Assembly: GCA_020740775.1 (NCBI GenBank)
Contig: JAHEWK010000012.1
Coordinates: 310,001-374,000, forward strand
Origin: Ilyonectria destructans
Taxonomy: Eukaryota; Ascomycota; Sordariomycetes; Hypocreales; Nectriaceae
Reading direction: 5' to 3'
Length of the DNA stretch: 64,000 bases
Shown: positions 21,701-31,666 of the stretch, in pieces
How the letters are laid out: each line of letters opens with the position of its first letter
Numbering within the stretch: the first letter of the stretch is position 1
The notes under the pieces: generated by a model
Told to the model about the DNA's origin: nothing
Databases searched by the model: none
The model's input: only the letters and a program-made list of their open reading frames with translations
Made by a program: the position numbers and the translations under genes

Positions 21701-24700
21701 GTTTGCTTCGACCAGCGCTTGTCACTGGCAGGGATCAAGATGTGAGAGCCAGAAATCATACCAAGGCCACCAAGCTCCTTCGGGGTGTAGAAGACAGCAG
21801 GGGGGAAACGCGAAGGCATTTTGGAGTTCAGTCCAATCTTGACTCGGGTCTGAATCTTCGTCTCACACTTGACGATCGTGTCAAGCAGGTCAACGGTAGA
21901 CACAGCAGCTTCTCGGTAGTAGGTGAAGAGAGCGATCAAAGCGGTGTTCCACTTGTTGGCGATCTTAGTAAATGTGGTGGAGCCTGAAGACATGAGAATT
22001 TGTCGGATTCGGTTGTTAAACTTCTGAATATCCTCCTCAGTAACTTGCAAAAAGGCGTGTGCTGTTCGCTCCTTGGAAGTGTTGTCGACGAGCGACCAGA
22101 CGCTGTCCTTGACTGGGAACTCCTCGTTCTGGTTTCGACTCTTGGGCAGGATGCGGACCTCAAAGCCAGCCATCGAGAACAGCAGGTTGGGGTTGTCACG
22201 GCTGTAAACACTAACAAAACTGTCATCCCAGTCAATTGTAGTGACTGATCGAGGAAGGCGGTTCTTGATGTCCCAGAAAACAGCTCGGCCCAGGTTGACA
22301 TCATGTCGCATCAAGCGCATGCGAGAATCTCTGGGCCAGCACTTCTTGCTCTTATATCCAATGACATTCTCAAAGTTGGGATCAGGTTGCTCCGTGAGGA
22401 AGCGTTGAATGAGGTCTCTCGACTCTTCAGCGGTGAATCGAAGGAAGATCCAGATCTTGTCAATGTATCGAGTGTACAGACGAATCGGGTGTCTAGTCTC
22501 CGTTTCGCGGTCGCGGAACTGCAAGAAATCGTTGGGGCTCTGGGGAGGTCCAGCAATCTCACTGGCTCGCTGGGGACCAAGGAGCAAAAGATCCAGAACA
22601 AGGCCGTAGTACTGGAACACGAATGCCGAGAACTGGAGACCTCGGATCATGCCATAACTGTTGACGTGGTTCATGTCCTTGTAGGTGAGCTGGACATTGT
22701 TCTTGGCAGTGATATAATCAGCCAAGTTATGATCCATAATCAACCGGAGGAGAGAGTTGAGTAGGGTGAGCTCCATCTTCTCGTAGACCTTGGAGAGCTC
22801 CGTCTCAATCATGACGTTGCACTCTCCGTTCTCTGACTCCCACACACCGCCCAGGTTGTTAATGCCCTGTGCCCACTTGTAAACCAACAATGGCGGAACC
22901 TCGGAATCGGATGGCTTGATCCATGCGGGGAAGAGATGTCGCTGGTCAGCCTGGTACCAGAGGTACTGGTCCAAGTAAGCATCACTGATCTTCTCGATGG
23001 GCTCGATGTCGTAAACAGGGTTGATGGTGCTGTAGTTATCGTTCATGTCGATGTTGACCTCCTTGAAAGCTCGCTGAGTGAGCAAAAAGCGCTTGATTCG
23101 CTCCAGAGTAGTACCGGGACTATCATATGCCTGCTCAATCAAAGCCAACTCTTCTCGCTGGCTCTGGTTGAGACGGCCCTTGACTGAGTAGGCCTCTCTG
23201 AGCCGCTCCAGGGCAAGGATCAGGATCTTGGTGTCGTGCTTGTACGACACACTGGGGAAAGGAATGGGAGAAAACTTGCGCGACTCCAGCCAGTGAACGG
23301 TGGTGGTGTAGATGGCAACAGCCTCCTCAGATGAGACATAGGGACCATCCTTCATGTGGTTGTGCTGTCGTTCCTGCTCCGCCTTCAACCAAAGTCGAGT
23401 CAAACGGCCTACATTCTTCTTTGCCACGGTCTTATCGACCGTAGCTCCTCGGCGAATACGTTCACGGTTGTAGTGAGCGACAGAGACCCACCAATCAGCC
23501 TTTGACTTGACATATCGAAGAATGATATTCTCGATAGGTGCGGGCAGGCCAGGAACCTTCCAGGGGATGTTACTCTTCCAGCATCTCCATGCCTCAGAAA
23601 GATGCTGGAGAACGGTGTTGACCTTGTTTTGCTTGATACCCTCGGGCATCATGTCCATCAAGTCAGCCATGACGGACGCGCGGAGTTCCAGATCGAAGTG
23701 GGACTCCACACGCTGCTTGGTAACAGTCTTTGCAACGCCCTTGCTGTGTCGACCCTCAAATTGACGGGACAGGAGGTTTCCCAACCATCTCTCAAGGAGG
23801 GGAATGATACCTCGCATGAAGAACAGCCACACTCTCCACGCAGGGGCCCAGAAACCACAACCGGGTCCCTTTCCAACAGGCCCAGAGTTAAATCGGTAGT
23901 AGATGAGATGCTTGAGATCTTTGCATGTTCGGATCTGGTGCATCAACTTGTACTTGTATCGGTACATACCGGTGAGCTGACCGACGTGGTTGAAGGCATA
24001 CAGGATACCGTCAGCAAGCTGGAAAGCATCGATGTTACCCAATCTATATTGAACTTGAGCATCAACAATCAGCTTCGTCAACCTCAGGATTTCACGCATC
24101 AGATGGAACGCATTTCCGAATCGAGACTTCTTTCGCTCCTTGGTGGTAAGGGTCTTGACAGGCTTCAAGTTGAAGTTGTAATCAAGATGAAGGTACGTAA
24201 GGTTCTTGCGATGGATCAGGAGGTTCAGCATGTTGAAACCCTGTCGACACACTTGCAGACCAGCCTCCACCCAGTCAATGGTGGTTTGCTGGAAAAACTT
24301 GGTCTGCTTCAAAGACTTCAGCAGGTTCTGCTTGTTCTGGGCTTTGGGCGTCTTCTTGTGGAGCTCGTTGAGAACGTAGTTCTTCAACAACTTCTGGTAT
24401 GAAACTCGGACCTTGACTGGGGGCCGATCAGAAGGAGCATGCTCCAGGTACCACTGCTTAACCAGAGGAACATCCTGAGCTCGAACCATTTGTCCTGATC
24501 GTCGATCGAAGGGGAATGGAGCCCACCACAGTTCGACTGCTGAAGATGTGAGCTCGTTCTCCAGCTCCTCCTCGTCGAGGAATGGTTGGACACCCGCGGG
24601 GAGCTCGAAAGCATCCTCCTCAGGCTCCTCATTATTTCCAGGGCCGAACAATTCATCCTCGTGTGACACCTCGACGTTCTTGGATGCAACCGTTCGGGAC

Positions 24701-25833
24701 GAGATAGGGTTGATACGGCGGTCAAAGTGGAAGGTTGGGAGATCGGGGTCATCGGCTCGGTTGAAGACAACCTGAGGGTGGGAGTGCCACGACTGGTGCA
24801 CGCTTCTCGGTAGGGAGTTGTAGAGGTATGGGAATGCGACCCGGAATTCCGTCCGGATGGGGTTTCGGAAGATAATGCGGTCGATCGCATTGAACTCGCC
24901 AAAGTCCTCGTCGTTAGGGTCGATATCCTTGTACAGGGGCTCGAATCGGGGGCCACCAGGCAGGGCCACGTTGAGCGCCTTGGCTGACAATAAACTCTTG
25001 AGTTCGAAGAGATAAAAGTAGTTCTTATCCACAACATCGGAGACGAGAGGTCGGCTGAGACGGAAGAGCGTAGCCATCTGAGGCAAGGTGAGGTTCCAAG
25101 ACTTGTAGCTGGGTCCATTGATGTGAGGGGTGTCCATCAAAGGTCGGTGGTCATAGAACCACTCGTATACGGCCTCATCGTCATCTTCGTCCAGCTCCAT
25201 CTGGATAGGTTCAAGGGGCTCCACGTCCTCAATGTTCTCGGACCACGACAGTGGAGGTTCTTCGTCGTCAAAGGGTGGGAATCGCATGCGCTTGAACAAC
25301 CTTCGATCAGCCTTCTCCTTTCGCATGAAAGTCCACATCATTGCCCACTGCGCAAAGAATACTGGTTCGATGACTCGAGGAATTTCGTTAACCAGGGTCA
25401 GGCAGCCGTTCACGTGGTAGAGAACCTTCACTTCGCGTGCAGATTCCCACGGCATGGGCATGTTCTCGAGAAGCTTCAAGACCGCATGGGGCATGAACTT
25501 GAGGGCTCCCAGGTAGCTTCGCTTGTCGTTTGTGTACTTCTTCTGCGACACATCACCAATGTCCTTGACGATCTTTCGCAAATGCTCAGGTGGCATATCC
25601 GCCTTTTGCGACTGAACGAAGCCTCCCTTGCGCTTCTCGCCGAAGCGGTTGCGCTGGGTCCGAAGCCATTCCTTCTTCTTCTGTGCGAACTTTGCGATCT
25701 GGGGGTCGGTCGGGGGGCGATAGCCTGGAGGAGGAGGCGCCGGCGTCGATGGGGGTGGCGGCAGCGAGGACGAAGGAGGTGGAGGAGGGGGGGGACCCCA
25801 GCCCGGAGGAGGCGGCGGAGGGAGCTGCGACAT
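18727..25833 (-). CDS. prp8: Pre-mRNA-processing-splicing factor 8 (Prp8)
   Basis: Uninterrupted 2368-aa frame, the normal Prp8 size. Prp8 is the U5 snRNP core protein that cradles the spliceosome active site in the nucleus. The proline-rich N-terminus ([19 protein letters not shown]) is followed by the conserved block [20 protein letters not shown], then the PROCN, RRM-like, U5- and U6-snRNA-binding regions, the large reverse-transcriptase-like and endonuclease-like core, the RNase H-like domain IV (near FKTIHTS-type [18 protein letters not shown]), and the C-terminal Jab1/MPN domain from about residue 2130 ([20 protein letters not shown]). The C-terminus [18 protein letters not shown] is intact. 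No intron or intein interrupts it, although Prp8 inteins are known in several fungi. Confidence 0.99.
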   Translation of the reverse strand: MSQLPPPPPPGWGPPPPPPPSSSLPPPPSTPAPPPPGYRPPTDPQIAKFAQKKKEWLRTQRNRFGEKRKGGFVQSQKADMPPEHLRKIVKDIGDVSQKKYTNDKRSYLGALKFMPHAVLKLLENMPMPWESAREVKVLYHVNGCLTLVNEIPRVIEPVFFAQWAMMWTFMRKEKADRRLFKRMRFPPFDDEEPPLSWSENIEDVEPLEPIQMELDEDDDEAVYEWFYDHRPLMDTPHINGPSYKSWNLTLPQMATLFRLSRPLVSDVVDKNYFYLFELKSLLSAKALNVALPGGPRFEPLYKDIDPNDEDFGEFNAIDRIIFRNPIRTEFRVAFPYLYNSLPRSVHQSWHSHPQVVFNRADDPDLPTFHFDRRINPISSRTVASKNVEVSHEDELFGPGNNEEPEEDAFELPAGVQPFLDEEELENELTSSAVELWWAPFPFDRRSGQMVRAQDVPLVKQWYLEHAPSDRPPVKVRVSYQKLLKNYVLNELHKKTPKAQNKQNLLKSLKQTKFFQQTTIDWVEAGLQVCRQGFNMLNLLIHRKNLTYLHLDYNFNLKPVKTLTTKERKKSRFGNAFHLMREILRLTKLIVDAQVQYRLGNIDAFQLADGILYAFNHVGQLTGMYRYKYKLMHQIRTCKDLKHLIYYRFNSGPVGKGPGCGFWAPAWRVWLFFMRGIIPLLERWLGNLLSRQFEGRHSKGVAKTVTKQRVESHFDLELRASVMADLMDMMPEGIKQNKVNTVLQHLSEAWRCWKSNIPWKVPGLPAPIENIILRYVKSKADWWVSVAHYNRERIRRGATVDKTVAKKNVGRLTRLWLKAEQERQHNHMKDGPYVSSEEAVAIYTTTVHWLESRKFSPIPFPSVSYKHDTKILILALERLREAYSVKGRLNQSQREELALIEQAYDSPGTTLERIKRFLLTQRAFKEVNIDMNDNYSTINPVYDIEPIEKISDAYLDQYLWYQADQRHLFPAWIKPSDSEVPPLLVYKWAQGINNLGGVWESENGECNVMIETELSKVYEKMELTLLNSLLRLIMDHNLADYITAKNNVQLTYKDMNHVNSYGMIRGLQFSAFVFQYYGLVLDLLLLGPQRASEIAGPPQSPNDFLQFRDRETETRHPIRLYTRYIDKIWIFLRFTAEESRDLIQRFLTEQPDPNFENVIGYKSKKCWPRDSRMRLMRHDVNLGRAVFWDIKNRLPRSVTTIDWDDSFVSVYSRDNPNLLFSMAGFEVRILPKSRNQNEEFPVKDSVWSLVDNTSKERTAHAFLQVTEEDIQKFNNRIRQILMSSGSTTFTKIANKWNTALIALFTYYREAAVSTVDLLDTIVKCETKIQTRVKIGLNSKMPSRFPPAVFYTPKELGGLGMISGSHILIPASDKRWSKQTDTGVTHYRAGMTHDEETLIPNIFRYIIPWEAEFIDSQRVWTEYSQKRLEANQQNRRLTLEDLEDSWDRGLPRINTLFQKDRSTLSFDKGFRARAEFKIYQLMKSNPFWWTSQRHDGKLWNLNAYRTDVIQALGGVETILEHTLFKATGFPSWEGLFWEKASGFEESMKFKKLTNAQRSGLNQIPNRRFTLWWSPTINRANVYVGFQVQLDLTGIFLHGKIPTLKISLIQIFRAHLWQKIHESVVMDLCQVFDQELESLGIETVQKETIHPRKSYKMNSSCADILLFASHKWNVTRPSLLYDTKDVIEPTTTNKFWVDVQLRYGDYDSHDIERYTRAKYLDYTTDSASIYPSATGLMIGIDLAYNLYSAYGMYFPGLKVLVQQAMAKVMKANPALYVLRERIRKGLQLYASESNQEFLNSQNYSELFSNQTQLFIDDTNVYRVTIHKTFEGNLTTKPINGAIFIFNPRTGQLFLKIIHTSVWAGQKRLGQLAKWKTAEEVAALIRSLPVEEQPKQLIVTRKGLLDPLEVHLLDFPNISIRASELQLPFQAAMKVEKLGDMILRATEPQMVLFNLYDEWLKSISSYTAFSRLVLILRALHVNPDKTKLILRPDKTVITHDHHIWPSLSDEEWIKVETQLRDLILNDYGKKNNVNVSSLTSSEVRDIILGMEISAPSMQRQQAAEIEKQQQEQQQLTAVTTKTQNVHGEEIIVTTTSQFEQQTFASKTEWRTRAIATSNLRTRAKNIYVSSVDNDLDDITYVMPNNILKRFITIADLRVQVAGYLYGSSAPDNDQVKEIKCIVMVPQIGGLRNVQLQQQLPQSEYLEGMEPLGVIHTMSGNELPYMSAMDVTEHSKLLDSHPEWDKTNTATLSVSFTPGSVSLSAWGLTPVGYKWGAENKDTQSDQPQGFTTTMGEKRKLLLSPRFRGFFLVPADGKWNYSFMGTAFAGMEKKSVPVKLDTPLPFYSDQHRPVHFHSFAELEDIWVDRSDNFA

Positions 25834-26699
25834 GATGGCTTCGCGATGCGCTCAAATGTCGATGATCGTGGAGCTGCCTGTCGAAGGCTTCACGCCGTCG
25901 CGCCTGTTTCGACGCGCTTCCACTTCTGACTCCTTTTGTATAGGGTCAGGGCGGTGGATAGGTTTTTGTCGCGGGATTCAGGTGATGAAATAGATGCCGG
26001 TCGCGCAGAATTTTGCGCAGCGACGACCAAGGCGAGGTTTGATGCAAAGCTCTTGATTTACAGTCGCCCCCATCACGACAATTTTCCTGACGGATCAGAG
26101 ACGCGCTAGGGAGGTGTGGGTCTGTCACGTGATAATGCTTGGCATTCATGATATCTCTAGGTTAATGCACCTTGAAAAGCACCACCAAATGCGTTTAATA
26201 TTGAGTGGTAGGTATGTAGTAGGTATCATAAAGATTTAGTGTTATTTCCCTGTTTCTGTTGCCCCGCTAAATCTGGGTTTGTTTCTATTCCAAAGCTTCG
26301 CAGGTGTGCTTGTAATACAACTGAACATACAACATTGCTCCGTACTTCAGAGTTGAATAATTTTCAAAAGACACGCGTTGTAACGCATTTCAAGACGGAA
26401 AAATGAAATAACGATAAAACCGGAATGCTTAATACGACTGGCGCACATAACCCGTTCAAAAAGACTTAGAAGACGTTTAAAAAGTTGATGGCCAGGCGTG
26501 CAAGTGAGAGGTATAGGGTATGTCGGAAGAGTTGGACAACGCCTGGCCAATAACATGCATTGGAATTTAGTTACCTAAGCCTTAAACTTCAACTCCCGCG
26601 CATCGTCGGTCCAAGGTGAACGACCTCAAGCTCGACTACCAAGCCGGCCAATTCGCCTCCCACCCGCTCCAGCCAGACACCCGCTGCCGTCGAGTCAAA
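25834..26699. promoter_or_regulatory. Divergent intergenic region PRP8 / complex I small subunit
   Basis: These 866 bp lie between outward-transcribed genes and hold both promoters. The PRP8-proximal 300 bp is GC-balanced; 26140-26600 is distinctly AT-rich with no credible frame. No TATA box stands out close to either start. Confidence 0.5.
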
Positions 26700-27097
26700 A
26701 TGGCGCACCTTAGTATGCCCTGAACATTCCCCATTGACCACCTCCTGCTAACCGCCCTGCGCCAGACGTCAAGCCCGACCCGGCTTACCAGAAGTTTCAG
26801 GGTGCGTGACTTCCCCCGTCCTCCGGCATTCGAACCGACCACATCCTCGAGCTGCCCCTCTAACGCGATGGAATACAGCTATGCAGAAGGCCCGTCACAA
26901 GTTCTTCCGCTGGACGCCCCGAACCGCCAGAATCACCGTCATGTACGTCGCCGTGATCCCCACCATCATGGGAATCATTGCCTACAAGACTGACGTGAGT
27001 TAGCCGAGGATTGTTGAGAGTGCAGTACACTGACGATCTATAGGGACTCTGGGACTTCCGAGGGAAGCGAAGGGGAGATCTCATCGTCGAGCGATAA
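26700..27097 (+). CDS. NADH:ubiquinone oxidoreductase accessory subunit, NDUFB4/B15-like
   Basis: A 72-aa protein assembled from four exons: 26700-26712 (13 nt), 26766-26801, 26879-26994 and 27044-27097, with GTATGC, GTGCGT and GTGAGT donors and CCAG, ACAG and ATAG acceptors. The order of features fits fungal B15-type complex I subunits: short polar N-terminus (VKPDPAYQKFQAMQ), the signature RHKFFRWTPRTARITVMYV, a single membrane segment (VMYVAVIPTIMGIIAY), then YKTDGLWDFRGKRRGDLI at the matrix/intermembrane tail. Role: accessory subunit in the mitochondrial inner-membrane arm of complex I. Because all exons are tiny, the gene is nearly invisible as an open frame. The assignment to B15 is from memory of family sequence. 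Confidence 0.82.
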
Positions 27098-27315
27098 ATC
27101 CAGTTCGGGATGTAGTGGCGTGGGACTTGTGTACATATATTGGGTTCACTCCGGGATAGAGACTGCATCGGAATCCAGTCGAGAGAAAGAGACTACAACA
27201 ACAACGTGTACGGCTTGATCGATGTGAAAACCTCAGATGAATTGCTCTTGAAAATTGGGTATAATCTAACGTGACGCCGCCCTCCTGGCCCTCGACCTGC
27301 TCCGGGTATATGCCA

Positions 27316-28113
27316 TCACCGCCATCCCCTGCCTCTTGCTCTTGGTCCAGAACCAGGGCCATCAGGTAACCTTTCACCTCTCCTCCATTCTCCCATAGGA
27401 AATCCGCCTCCGATATCATCTCTCCATCCACCCCTTCCTCCCCGGGGGCCACCACGACCATTCCCATTCTCCCGGCCCTGGAACCCTCCCCGGAAGCCGC
27501 CACGACCTTCCCGCGGAGGCATGGCTGGCTCTCTCCGGCCGATCGGCGCTGGAGCCACGGAGCCATCCGACAGAGGCGGTATCACAGCGCAGGATATATA
27601 GTCCCCAACCACGAACCGAGCGTCGTTCAGTGTTTTGTCCTTATCCTTCACTCCCTTTACTGGTCCGTCCATCTCGACATCGTCCGATAATTCCACACTC
27701 GGTTCTCCCTCGCCAATGACGATGCTGCCTAGATCCTTGACACTGAACCGAGGTTGTGCATTGCTGACCGTACTGGTGTTGCGAAGATCTGGGAAGACGA
27801 GCTGGAATGCGAGGCGGGCACCGATGGCGGGGGAGGGGAGGGCGGACGGTTTGGCAGCTGCTAGCTCGAGGGCGAGCTCCTTGAGGGTACAGTCGGACCA
27901 TGTGTATACCGGGACATGCGGTGGCAAAGAGGGCGATCCAAACTCCTCTGGTCTGAGAGTGAGTTGAGTTAGCACGGGCTGGGATCGCAAAGATTGAAGC
28001 TGCAGAGGTGCTGCGGCTCCATCATACCTGTGGAAAGTTCCTTGGCGATAGAACAGCTGGACCAGAAAGGGAGCCGCGTCTTCGCGGGCCGGCTTTGGCG
28101 GAGGCGATGACAT
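27316..28113 (-). CDS. sap18: Sap18 family protein (Sin3-associated polypeptide p18)
   Basis: Sap18 proteins belong to the Sin3-HDAC co-repressor and to the splicing-linked ASAP complex. The frame is open for 265 codons, but a 75-nt intron (27953-28027) with GTATGA donor, GCTAAC branch site and CTCAG acceptor sits inside it without a stop. Removing it gives 240 aa and restores the family reading FYRQGTFHR-PEEFGSPSLP, matching the HHRxDEF segment of animal Sap18. The core continues VPVYTWSDCTLKELALELA, FQLVFPDLR, RFSVKDLGSIVIG and ARFVVGDYISCAVIPP. The last 70 residues are an RGG-type Gly/Arg tail (REGRGGFRGGFQGRENG), an RNA-binding-like feature. It converges on the complex I gene (about 220 bp between stops) and diverges from PRP18. 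Confidence 0.88.
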   Translation of the reverse strand: MSSPPPKPAREDAAPFLVQLFYRQGTFHRYDGAAAPLQLQSLRSQPVLTQLTLRPEEFGSPSLPPHVPVYTWSDCTLKELALELAAAKPSALPSPAIGARLAFQLVFPDLRNTSTVSNAQPRFSVKDLGSIVIGEGEPSVELSDDVEMDGPVKGVKDKDKTLNDARFVVGDYISCAVIPPLSDGSVAPAPIGRREPAMPPREGRGGFRGGFQGRENGNGRGGPRGGRGGWRDDIGGGFPMGEWRRGERLPDGPGSGPRARGRGWR

Positions 28114-28455
28114 ATTGAAGTTATGGTACCGTATTAAATATCGAAGAGTCCTGTTTTCGTCGAGTCATTATTTAGTTGGCATATTGTTCTGGTCGTATGA
28201 AGGATACATGATGGCCGAGGCGCTGCGCACATCACTAGGCTCACCTCCGAATTAGCCGGGATATTTCCGCAATCGATAGCCAGCATGCGATGGTCCTCAT
28301 GGGTCCAGTAACTTACACTTTGCGACATCTTCGTCAATCCAGTCAACATTAAGAACCACCTGTTTGGTTTCATTCATTTACACTACAAATACTACACTCT
28401 ACTGATTAAGCCTACGAATAGCATCCCCGACCTCCCGAGCGTCACACCCGCAAAG
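28114..28455. promoter_or_regulatory. Shared divergent region SAP18 / PRP18
   Basis: Only 342 bp separate the two start codons, so both promoters and 5' leaders overlap here. On the minus strand there is a convincing leader intron (28235-28316): perfect GTAAGT donor, GGCTAAT branch site and CCTAG acceptor 17 nt later. This implies that the SAP18 transcript starts at or beyond about 28380, inside 80 bp of the PRP18 ATG. Confidence 0.6.
28134..28377 (-). other. Small spliced upstream ORF in the SAP18 leader (candidate)
   Basis: An ATG at 28377, directly after an in-frame TAA, opens MNETKQVVLNVDWIDEDVAK and runs into the GTAAGT donor at 28316. Using the CCTAG acceptor the frame continues to a stop at 28134; using an earlier GGAG acceptor it reads CEPSDVRSASAIMYPSYDQ and stops at 28169. 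Either way it ends 20-60 nt before the SAP18 ATG. I do not recognise a family. It may be a regulatory uORF, a tiny independent protein, or chance; only the intron itself is well supported. Confidence 0.35.
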
Positions 28456-29551
28456 ATGGATTTCGCTGCGTTGATGAACAAGGAGATGTCGAAGTCCAAG
28501 AAGAGCAGCAGCGACAACAAAAAGTTCCTAAAGCGCTCCGAAGTCGAATCCCAGCGCAAAGAAGCCTATATTGCCGAACAAAAAGCCCTCGAGACGGAGC
28601 GCGAAGCCAAGGCTGCGGCCAAGCGCAAGCGCGAGGAGGACATCGCCGCCGAGACCGTCATCCGCGAAGACAAGCGCCGTAAGCTTGCCGAAGAGTCGCG
28701 CAAGCGCCGAGAGGACAAAGAATTTGAGGAGGAGCGCGTGCGACGTAAGCGTCTAGGCCTGCCGGAGCTGGTGCGGAAGACGGGCGAGGAAGAGGAGGAA
28801 GATACTGTCGCTGGAGGCGAGGATATACCCGAAGAGGAGCTGGTGGCCAAGTTGCGGACCCTGGGCGAGCCAGTGGCACTGTTTGGAGAGGGCCATGCAT
28901 CGCGGTTGAGGCGATATAGGAAGTTGACGACGGTGATGACCAAGGGGCCGATCCCGACGACCTTGGAGCTGGTGGAAGAAAAGGACATGAAGGTCGATAC
29001 CAAGGTGCCCCAGGATCAAGAGGGCCGGAAGTGGCTGTTCAGGCAGCTGGCGAGCTACTTTACAATGGTTCTCACAGAGTACGAGAGGGCCATGGAGGCC
29101 GAGAAACGGGAGACGAGCGCCAGCAAGACGGCATACAACGCCATGGTGCAAACTCGCGAAAACATGAAGCCAGTAAGTCTCTCTTCCACGACGCTACAAA
29201 CTCACCAAGACTGACACCATGAAACAGCTCTTCCGCAAATTCGAACAAGGCGACCTCGAAGACTCCATCATCGAGCCCGTCATCGAGATCGTCCAGGCGC
29301 TGCAGGAGCGCCGCTACGTCGACGCCAACGATGGGTACCTACGTCTCAGTATTGGCAAGGCAGCATGGCCCATCGGAGTCACCATGGTTGGTATCCACGA
29401 GCGTAGCGCTCGCGAGAAGCTGCACAACGGCGAGAAGGGCCACGTTATGGGAGACGAGGTCACCCGTAAATACTTGCAGAGCATCAAGCGCTGCCTCACC
29501 TTCGCGCAGGTGCGGTGGCCGCCGACGGATCTCCGGCAGTTGATGGGCTAA
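28456..29551 (+). CDS. prp18: Pre-mRNA-splicing factor 18 (Prp18)
   Basis: Exons 28456-29172 and 29228-29551, joined by GTAAGT and ACAG around a 55-nt intron, give 346 aa. Prp18 acts at the second transesterification step with Slu7, stabilising 3' splice-site docking in the U5-containing spliceosome. The N-terminus MDFAALMNKEMSKSKK is family-typical and is followed by a long charged Lys/Glu/Arg coiled coil (residues about 30-115), a PRP4-like motif EPVALFGEGHASRLRRYRKL (residues about 136-155), and the C-terminal Prp18 helical domain with RLSIGKAAWPIGVTMVGIHE and YLQSIKRCLTFAQVRWPPTD. The very end (DLRQLMG) is complete. It shares its upstream region with SAP18 and converges on CSN1. Confidence 0.97.
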
Positions 29552-29975
29552 GGACCGGACGCAGGGGACCAAAACATGGGGATGGTCCGCGCGGAGGAGA
29601 CCAGGCTAGGCTACAAACTATTAATGATACCCCCGCAAGTTAGACAAAACGGAGCAAGACAAGAAGGATTAAGGACACCTCATCTGGCTCTCTCCCCGGG
29701 AATAACAGGTTCGTGATTGGTCTTTGTAAACTATGCCCCTTTGCGCCTGATATAATCTTGCAAGGTACGTCATTTGACGTGCCGTAGTAACCGGGACCCT
29801 GAACGCCTGGGCCGTGATGTATGCATTCTCAACTCTGATTCGGTACCGTCGTTAAATGGCCTCTTCTCGTTCCATTCTCCCCAAAATAATCCGCCAAACA
29901 ACGGTGGTTGTTGTCAAATAGGCAGGGCTCCGCGGATAATTCATCCTCCACTCGATTTAGTCAAAGAGGAGACGG
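29552..29975. other. Intergenic region between convergent PRP18 and CSN1
   Basis: These 424 bp hold the two 3' flanks. No credible gene or repeat. Mildly AT-rich patches near 29610-29760 could hold polyadenylation signals. Confidence 0.5.
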
Positions 29976-31666
29976 TCAGTCTTGAGCCTTAACTCCACTG
30001 GGGAGAGACTTGTCGTCGTACCACACGTCAGATCCACTGGGGAGAGACTTGTCTTCGTACCACACCTCGTCAATTACCCTGGCACCCTGCTTTTTGTGTC
30101 CGGCCACTTCGAGGCCGGCCGCCATGAGACTCATACGGCGGAGTCTCTCTTTGGCTTCCTGCTCGTACTGACGCGCAACCTCCAGAGCCTTCTTCTGCAT
30201 CTCAAGACGAGGGTCTGGAACGACGGCAATAAGCAACTACACCATCATGTTAGTAACGTGCTTATTTTGGATCAAGCGAAGACTCGTACCTTGTTCTTGT
30301 CGTCCAATCGAGCCTTAAGAGTGCCCTCGCGAATCATGTCGACGAGCTCCTGTTCGATAGTCTCTTCCTTCTGGGCAAAAGCCTCGTTCATGCTGTCAAT
30401 GGTGACACATGAGAAGGGTACGAAATACTGGACAATAGACTTGCTGCGGATCTGCGCGTATATGGCGGAGACGTGTCGCTGCAGGTAGATATCCAGCATA
30501 TAATCGGTGCGGACTGACTCAAGGATCGACAAGCAACTCGAGTATCGGCCGTTAACGAAGAGGCTAATGGCCTTTCGGATATGGGGCTCATGCTCCAAGA
30601 ATGTCCGGAAAGACTGGTTGTCTAGCACGCGAGTCTGTAGATCCTTTCGCTCCATGGTGGCCAGGGCTAGCAGCCCTCCGTAGACGGCGATGTCGTTGGG
30701 GCTTGCGATGTGGCTGTACGTTGTCGAGGGCACGCTGAAGTCGGTCTGGAGGAAGCTCTTTGCGGCATCTTGGTAGTGGCCGAGACCCAGGAGGGCAATT
30801 CCCGAAACGATCTTGGTGTAGACCTGAAGGGACTTATCCTCCTCGTTGATCTGGACGCCGGTGATCTTTCCGAGGTTGGCAAGGACCATAGACCAGTCGC
30901 GACGCTGGAGGGAGACGCTGACGAGATGCATCCCGCAATCGACGATGTGCTTGGCGGTGCTCACGTCTTGACGCATCCTGCTGTATGCTTCCGCAGCATC
31001 GTTAAGGGAACCGATCTTCTCGAAATGACGACCGAGGTCTTCATGACCCATCTAGGCGGGGAATGCTGTCAGCTGACTGCAATGTGAACACTTAGCCGGT
31101 GTTGACTTACCCGAATGCTTTCCTTGATTAGATTGTTCTTGTATCCTTTCAGCTCAGTCTCGAGGCGTGCGGTTTCTGCCTTGTTTGCCCGCTCGGTGTT
31201 TTCCATCCACCCGTTATCTTTCTGGGCCTCGGGCTCGTTTGGCGCCGCCACACGAATGCAGTCCCATGCTTCTGAATATCGTGACACGTCCGATCCGGCC
31301 TTTGCCTCCATCACGGCGGTCTTGAGGGCATCGACACATAGCGGTACCGAGCACTTTCCGATGAAGATGAGGCGATCGTATCTCGTCCGACCTGGAAGCA
31401 ACGCAAGCTCGGCGTTAGCGGGAGTATGGGCAGGATGCTCCGGCGAGGGGCGGGGGATAACACACCGGTGTAGTTCTGGAGGTATAGATCGAGGTCGAGC
31501 TTAGGCTGATCTGGGAGCGAAACATGGTCAACATTCGGCATTCACAGCGCAGTAGAGCAGCAGAGCAGCGGGTAAACAGCTTCGGGGCTGGCCAACCTTT
31601 GACGATGACGCCGTTCATGTTGTTCATATGGGTAAAGAAACCCAACAACGCGCCGGAAGCGGCCAT
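29976..31666 (-). CDS. csn1: COP9 signalosome subunit 1 (Csn1/CsnA)
   Basis: Five exons (31597-31666, 31466-31510, 31111-31391, 30290-31051, 29976-30236) give 472 aa. CSN removes Nedd8 from cullin-RING ligases; subunit 1 is a PCI scaffold. The first intron was placed to join VIVK to DQPKLDLDLYLQNYTG, which matches the family N-terminus far better than reading through. Then GRTRYDRLIFIGKCSVPLC, ELKGYKNNLIKESIR-MGHEDL, TPR-like helices, and the PCI domain with VRTDYMLDIYLQRHVSAIYA and RSKSIVQYFVPFSCVTIDSM. The tail carries a 13-residue tandem duplication (WYEDKSLPSGSDV, WYDDKSLPSG). Start: first Met of MAASGALLGFFTHMNNMNG; an upstream exon is possible but not needed. Confidence 0.93.
29998..30077. 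repeat. 39-bp tandem duplication inside the CSN1 C-terminus
   Basis: The phrase CCACTGGGGAGAGACTTGTC recurs at a 39-bp spacing with few differences, encoding two copies of WYxDKSLPSG. The length is a multiple of three, so the frame is kept. Confidence 0.85.

Noticed and set aside
26825..26855. tRNA-like B-box (GGTTCGAATGCC on the minus strand)
   Set aside because: The flanking bases do not form a T-stem and no A-box or acceptor stem is present; it lies in an intron of the complex I gene.
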